Positions 59,041 through 64,000 of a DNA stretch of 64,000 nucleotides are shown piece by piece. Location: contig OZ231127.1 in assembly GCA_965153355.1 (NCBI GenBank), positions 84,630,001 through 84,694,000 of the forward strand. The letters run 5' to 3'. Every line of letters starts with the position of its first letter. Within the stretch, counting starts at the first letter, position 1. The notes beneath the pieces are model-generated. The model searched no databases. It was not told where the DNA came from and worked only from the letters and a program-made list of their open reading frames with translations. Both the position numbers and the translations under genes were made by a program. This DNA comes from Flaccisagitta enflata. Lineage: Eukaryota > Chaetognatha > Sagittoidea > Aphragmophora.

Positions 59041-60440
59041 AGAACGCGGAGTTCCGAGTTACTGTTGATAAGACGCTGGTTAACAAAAGATGGCGGATTG
59101 CAGGTGCAGAGAACAGTCACTAGATCGCGGAGTACCCAGTTACCGTTGATAAGACGCTGGTTAACAAAAGATGGTGGATTGCAGGTGCAGAGAACAGTCA
59201 CTAGTTCGCAGAGTACCCAGTTACTGCTGATAAGACGCTGGTTATCAAAAGATGGCAGATTGCAGGTGCAGAGAACAGTCACTAGTTCGCAGAGTACCCA
59301 GTTACCGTTGATAAGACGCTGGTTAACAAAAGATGGCGGATTGCAGGTGCAGAGAACAGTCACTAGATCGCGGAGTACCCAGTCACTGTTGATAAGACGC
59401 TGGTTAACAAAAGATGGCGGATTGGTGCAGGTAGCAGGTGCATAGAACAGTCACTAGTTTGCAGAGTACCCAGTTACTGCTGATAAGACGCTGGTTATCA
59501 AAAGATGGCAGATTGCAGGTGCAGAGAACAGTCACTAGATCGCGGAGTACCCAGTCACTGTTGATAAGACGCTGGTTAACAAAAGATGGTGGATTGCAGG
59601 TGCAGAGAACAGTCACTAGATCGCGGAGTACCCAGTCACTGTTGATAAGACGCTGGTTAACAAAAGATGGCGGATTGCAGGTGCAGAGAACAGTCACTAG
59701 TTTGCAGAGTACCCAGTTACTGCTGATAAGACGCTGGTTATCAAAAGATGGCAGATTGCAGGTGCAGAGAACAGTCACTGGATCGCGGAGTACCCAGTTA
59801 CTGCTGATAAGACGCTGGTTAACAAAAGATGGTGGATTGCAGGTGCAGAGAACAGTCACTAGTTCGCAGAGTACCCAGTTACTGCTGATAAGACGCTGGT
59901 TATCAAAAGATGGCAGATTGCAGGTGCAGAGAACAGTCACTAGTTCGCAGAGTACCCAGTTACCGTTGATAAGACGCTGGTTAACAAAAGATGGCAGATT
60001 GCAGGTGCAGAGAACAGTCACTAGATCGCGGAGTACCCAGTCACTGTTGATAAGACGCTGGTTAACAAAAGATGGCGGATTGCAGGTGCAGAGAACAGTC
60101 ACTAGTTTGCAGAGTATCCAGTTACTGTTGATAAGACGCTGGTTAACAAAAGATTGCGGATTGCAGATGCAGAGAACAGTCACTAGATCAGGTGCATAGA
60201 ACAGTCACTAGTTTGCAGAGTACGCAGTTACTGTTGATAAGATGCTGGTTAACAAAAGAAGGCGGATTGCAGGTGCGGAGGACAGTCACTAGATCAGGTG
60301 CATAGAACAGTCACTAGATCGCGGAGTACCCAGTTACTGTTAATAAGACGGCTGGTTAACAAAAGATGGTGGATTGCAGGTGCAGAGAACAGTTACTAGA
60401 TCAGGTGCATAGAACAGTCACTAGATGGCGGAGTACCTAG
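59041..60440 (+). repeat. 81/106-bp satellite array (copy 2, third block)
   Basis: About 17 units, mainly the 81-bp form. The plus frame (259 codons) and the minus frame are both open because 81 is a multiple of 3. The 27-residue repeats on either strand (for example LIRRWLTKDGGLQVQRTVT) carry no domain. Called non-coding. Confidence 0.9.
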
Positions 60441-60944
60441 TCATTCCGCAGTCACGTTTCTTGGTTGTTGAAAAGAAGGTTTGTGCGTGACAAGAATCTT
60501 TCAGCATTTCTTTTTTTTTTTCTATCTTTAGTGCAGCCGGCTTTTAAAAATTCCTAACGTTTTACAGGGGAACTTTTTTTTCTTTCTCTTTTTTTTTTTC
60601 AACAGTTCCCGGGACCTTTGCAAAGCTTATCTAATCGTAGATTCTTATTTTGTACTGAAAGCTTTACCACGCGTATCAGTAAAAAAAAGCTGTTCTTTTT
60701 TCTTTACTTCTGTTTTTTTTTTTTCTAATTTCTTTTTTTTTTTTTTTTTTTTGAAGTACAATAGATAATGATTTAGTCTATAAAAATCATAAAGGATTAC
60801 CTCAATGGAAGATCTGATTGGATGGAAGGGAAACACGTGCAAGAGTCCTTAACGTGTTAAAGCGTTCTTAGTCGTCCTCAGGCGCATCAGTCAAAAGATA
60901 TGAAAAGAAGACGAATGATGGGCATCTCTCGTCTCTCTTGGTAA

Positions 60945-61211
60945 GGGCGTGTTTCTAATGAGCGCCAAAAACGCGTTTGTTCCCGTGAAACGCGATAACA
61001 GTGTGAACACATATTCAAAAATTTCAACTGTCCCACGAGGGAGTGAGCGAAGTGAGTGAGCGAGCCCGTGAATGGAGCGAGGGAGCGAAGCGAGCCGAGT
61101 AAAGCGGAGCGCTGCGGAGCAAGTGAGCGGAGTGAGCGGTGCGAGCGAACGAACGTAGCGAGCGACCGAGTGGCCCGTTCAAAATGCGATCGTCTTTGAC
61201 TAGAAACGCCC
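60945..61211 (+). mobile_element. GGGCGTGTTTCT-ended GC-rich MITE (paralogue of 6138)
   Basis: It starts GGGCGTGTTTCTAATGAG and ends GACTAGAAACGCCCC. The flanks share 'tctc(t/c)tggtaag' / 'tctctcggtaag', a possible ~12-bp duplication that copy 1 does not retain. Confidence 0.65.
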
Positions 61212-61474
61212 CATCTCTCGGTAAGACCACTGAAGAAGCGTCAGCATTCCATCTATTCATTCACAAACATGTCCTTTTGGTAAACCGACAACACATAGGG
61301 ACCTTAATTCATTCTCACACCATCTGTCCTTTTATAAACCGAGAACACATACGGATCTCAATTCATTCATTCGTACCCACGTCTTTTTGTAAACCAACAC
61401 CAAATATTACGTGCTTGAATACTTTCAATGTTCTTTTTTTGACGGCCTGTCATCTGTTTCGGGATATAAGCTTA

Positions 61475-61558
61475 TTCAATTCATTCATTCATTCATTCAT
61501 TCATTCATTCATTCATTCATTCATTCATTCATTCATTCATTCATTCATTCATTCATTC
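61475..61558 (+). repeat. (CATT)n array
   Basis: Paralogue of 6675-6781. Confidence 0.95.
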
Positions 61559-62114
61559 ACACCCACTCTAGGCATGAGCAAGGATGCATGGGACGCCACA
61601 ACCGCTACGCTTTAAGAATGTAATTGAGATATGAAAATAAACTGAAAGAAAGAAGAATAAAACCCATTCAACCTTCCAACCAATTTTTTTAGCGTTAGGA
61701 ATTGAAGAATAAAAGACGGCACAGACTCACAGGCTGTGTCTCACAGTAACCCCAATTTTGGCGTAGCAGCTCCTAACCTGTTAAAGTAAACCTACAACTT
61801 GCATGAAGATTGATTATGTCACACCCTTCCTAGAGTTCACCTATGAGGCTATGACTGACATAAACCATGGTCCCCTCAAACATATCCATTTCATTAGTGG
61901 GAACCTTGATTCGCGGTGTAGGCTCGACAATGAATATGGTAAGACGATTGTTGGACGTCGCGCGCACGTCGATTATGGCGCATGGAGTTGCATGTCAAAC
62001 ATGGTCATATGTCGCATGGTGTACACGCAGTCACGCACCTGATGGATGGATGACGTCGAGCCCGATCATTTGCACATTCGAGTGCGCTAGAGTCTAGACA
62101 TGACTGTCTTTGTC

Positions 62115-62117
<3 letters not shown>

Positions 62118-62149
<32 letters not shown>
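62118..62149 (+). repeat. (CT)n array
   Basis: A short dinucleotide array at the position where copy 1 carries the extra module M and second block A. Confidence 0.9.
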
Positions 62150-62154
<5 letters not shown>

Positions 62155-63075
62155 CCATTTCTTCCTTTTCGTTTCCTTTCATTTAGGTTTTTTTGATGGC
62201 TTTCCCTTCCATTCCAATGCGGAAAGAATTAAGAAGAAGTAAACCTTGTAAAAGCTATAAAAGTTTTTACAGTTTTATTCCACTTTTATTCGCGTCCTAA
62301 ATCATTTGGATGAGGGATTCAAGGTAGACGCAGAGGGATTAACTTGAAAACTTCTTTTCGTTCCACATGAAATTTTCCTTCTTATTTTCTTTCTTTTTTT
62401 TCCTTCTCGCTTTTTCTTTTTTGGCTACTTTGCTCGTTGGTATAAATCTTATGAAATCCTTTTCATTCATAAATCATCATGTAAGAGGTATCATGTGTTG
62501 TTTCTTTATACTCTCGAAATCAATCGCCAAAAAAAAGAAAGAGATACAATTGATACTGAGCTGGCACTATACTGTTGTAGTTTATCTTTTTTTTTTTTTT
62601 TTTTGGAAATCATGTCGTAGACAGAAAGTTTCATACATGAAATGATTCTTTTGGTTTTAGAAATGATATTTCACAAAAAATATATGATGTTTATTCACGC
62701 AAAATTGTGCACATACCGAGAACAAATCAAACATTACATGACACAGCAGCAAGAATCAGTCAATTTATAGCCCAGATTCAATAACAACCATGAAGAAAGG
62801 AAAATTGACGTAAAAAAAATGACTAGCGCTCGACGTGATCAACCATTGCATTTGTGAATGTACTATGCTTTGCAGGTTTCAGGCATCGTTTTTAGTGACT
62901 GATGCTTTCCCGATAAAAAAAAGCCAAAGAGCCTACGAAATGCTTCGATAAATGGTATAAAGTATGAAGTGTAACACGATTCTACCTCCATGTGCTTCAA
63001 AGCTTTTGCTTCTGACGGAGAACGAAGGCTAAAGGGTATTCAAAGTTCATTCACCTTCTCTAAGGTTAACTTTTT

Positions 63076-63268
63076 AGTCGCGTGCACGCGACTCTGCAAC
63101 CAGCTTTGTTTGACGGTCGGTCGGCCCGTCCGTCAGTCAAACTTTGCCTTTATTTACTTTTCCGGCGTTTTTGATGGCGGTTTTTCCATAACTGATCCTG
63201 CCCAAATGAGGTTTATCATTATCCCAGCCCACCCGCACAAGACTTGGGTAGCCATGTATCCAGCCTTG
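63076..63268 (-). mobile_element. Palindrome-ended dispersed repeat, intact paralogue of 11550
   Basis: AGTCGCGTGCACGCGACT end, GGTC/CGTC tract, 'gcccacccgcacaagactt' block and head 'gccatgtatccagccttg'. It shows that the repeat predates the segmental duplication. Confidence 0.85.
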
Positions 63269-63399
63269 TTTCTTTCATTCCAACTCACTCGTCTACCCTT
63301 CTACACTTGCATGAGCACGCACGCCCCCTTTTTCCGCCTCGCTCACGTCAGTCCACGCAAACGTGAGCACGTGAGCACGTGAGCACGAGAGCACGTGAA

Positions 63400-63760
63400 C
63401 GCGTGTGCACGTGAGCACGTGAACACGTGAGCATGTGTGCACGTGAGCACGCTTCCGTTATCACAATAACAAAACATATTTGTCTCCAGAATTTTGTATC
63501 TGAATGAAATTAAGCAAACTTGTTTCTTTTTTTGAAGATTAAAGAGGGTAATACAAGGTATTTGTTCAATTTTGTAACCGCTAAAGAAGTAATTGTTACA
63601 ATTACAATCAATGAATTACACGGCACGTTCGGAGTCAGTCCATGTCCTATGGCCCTTAGGGACGGCATGCTGGCGGGTGAAGGGGACTTTGTGGTGTTGG
63701 GTACATGTACGTGTGTACGTGTATGCGTGAGTATATATATCTACCGATTGGGAGGGCGCG
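63400..63760 (+). repeat. Module M, third copy
   Basis: Matches 8048-8396 and 14095-14455, with the 'gagcacgtgagcacgtgaac' repeats expanded. Confidence 0.8.
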
Positions 63761-63894
63761 ATAGGGCAAGAGATAGCAAACAAGGAAAGAAGATTTATGT
63801 CCAGGGTCGTTGTTGTTATCACTATCAAATCGAGCATGAGTACACTCATGTCTCTCTCAACATGAAGACCACCGGCTGAGTACACATGTCTCTC

Positions 63895-64000
<106 letters not shown>

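Noticed and set aside
59404-60199. 253- and 259-codon frames on opposite strands of the satellite
   Set aside because: An 81-bp period keeps any stop-free frame open; there is no domain, no start context, and copy 1 disrupts it.

Overview
The window is eukaryotic and very gene-poor. It is dominated by microsatellites, minisatellites and short non-autonomous transposons. There is no operon structure, ribosome-binding site, rRNA, convincing tRNA or CRISPR array. The GT-AG splice signals, the Tc1/mariner DD37E transposon, the hAT-like and TA-target MITEs, and dispersed palindrome-ended repeats that look Helitron-like together suggest an invertebrate animal. The species cannot be named from the sequence, and nothing here excludes another repeat-rich eukaryote.

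The only full-length recognisable gene is an intact 350-residue DD37E-type Tc1/mariner transposase (57834-58886, minus). It sits in a complete 1384-bp element with 31-bp terminal inverted repeats and a TA target duplication, inserted in an 81/106-bp satellite array. Several short putative exons were found by reading splice sites and phases. The best is a minus-strand set (51877 to 48932) that would encode a single-pass membrane protein; all intron phases agree. A weaker plus-strand set lies at 31802-36021, with isolated exons at 959-1094 and 3160-3245. None could be assigned to a family.

Layout: 1-2810 holds three copies of a ~450-bp repeat, one inverted. About 3309-14623 and 55131-64000 are two direct copies of one segmental duplication, ~52 kb apart. 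Each copy carries insertions the other lacks, which reveals empty sites for several transposons (6881-7432, 9189-10460, 10668-11258 and 11738-13973 in copy 1; 55334-55546, 56017-56345 and 57656-59039 in copy 2). Between them, 15-54 kb is a patchwork of CT/GA, GT/AC, GTT/AAC, ATC, GAA, CTTT and GACA arrays, minisatellites and transposon remnants.

Three repeat systems seem most worth following. (1) About 20 copies of a palindrome-ended repeat start with CAAGGCC(GG) and end with AGTCGCGTGCACGCGACT or variants, with a GACC/GACG tetranucleotide core. They insert without an evident target duplication, as Helitron/Helentron-associated elements do. (2) A fold-back family has ~60-bp inverted ends starting GGGCAGCGGCCCC, enclosing a ~20-bp minisatellite that in several copies reverses orientation at its centre. 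(3) Several perfect or near-perfect TA-flanked MITEs have TIRs up to ~200 bp.
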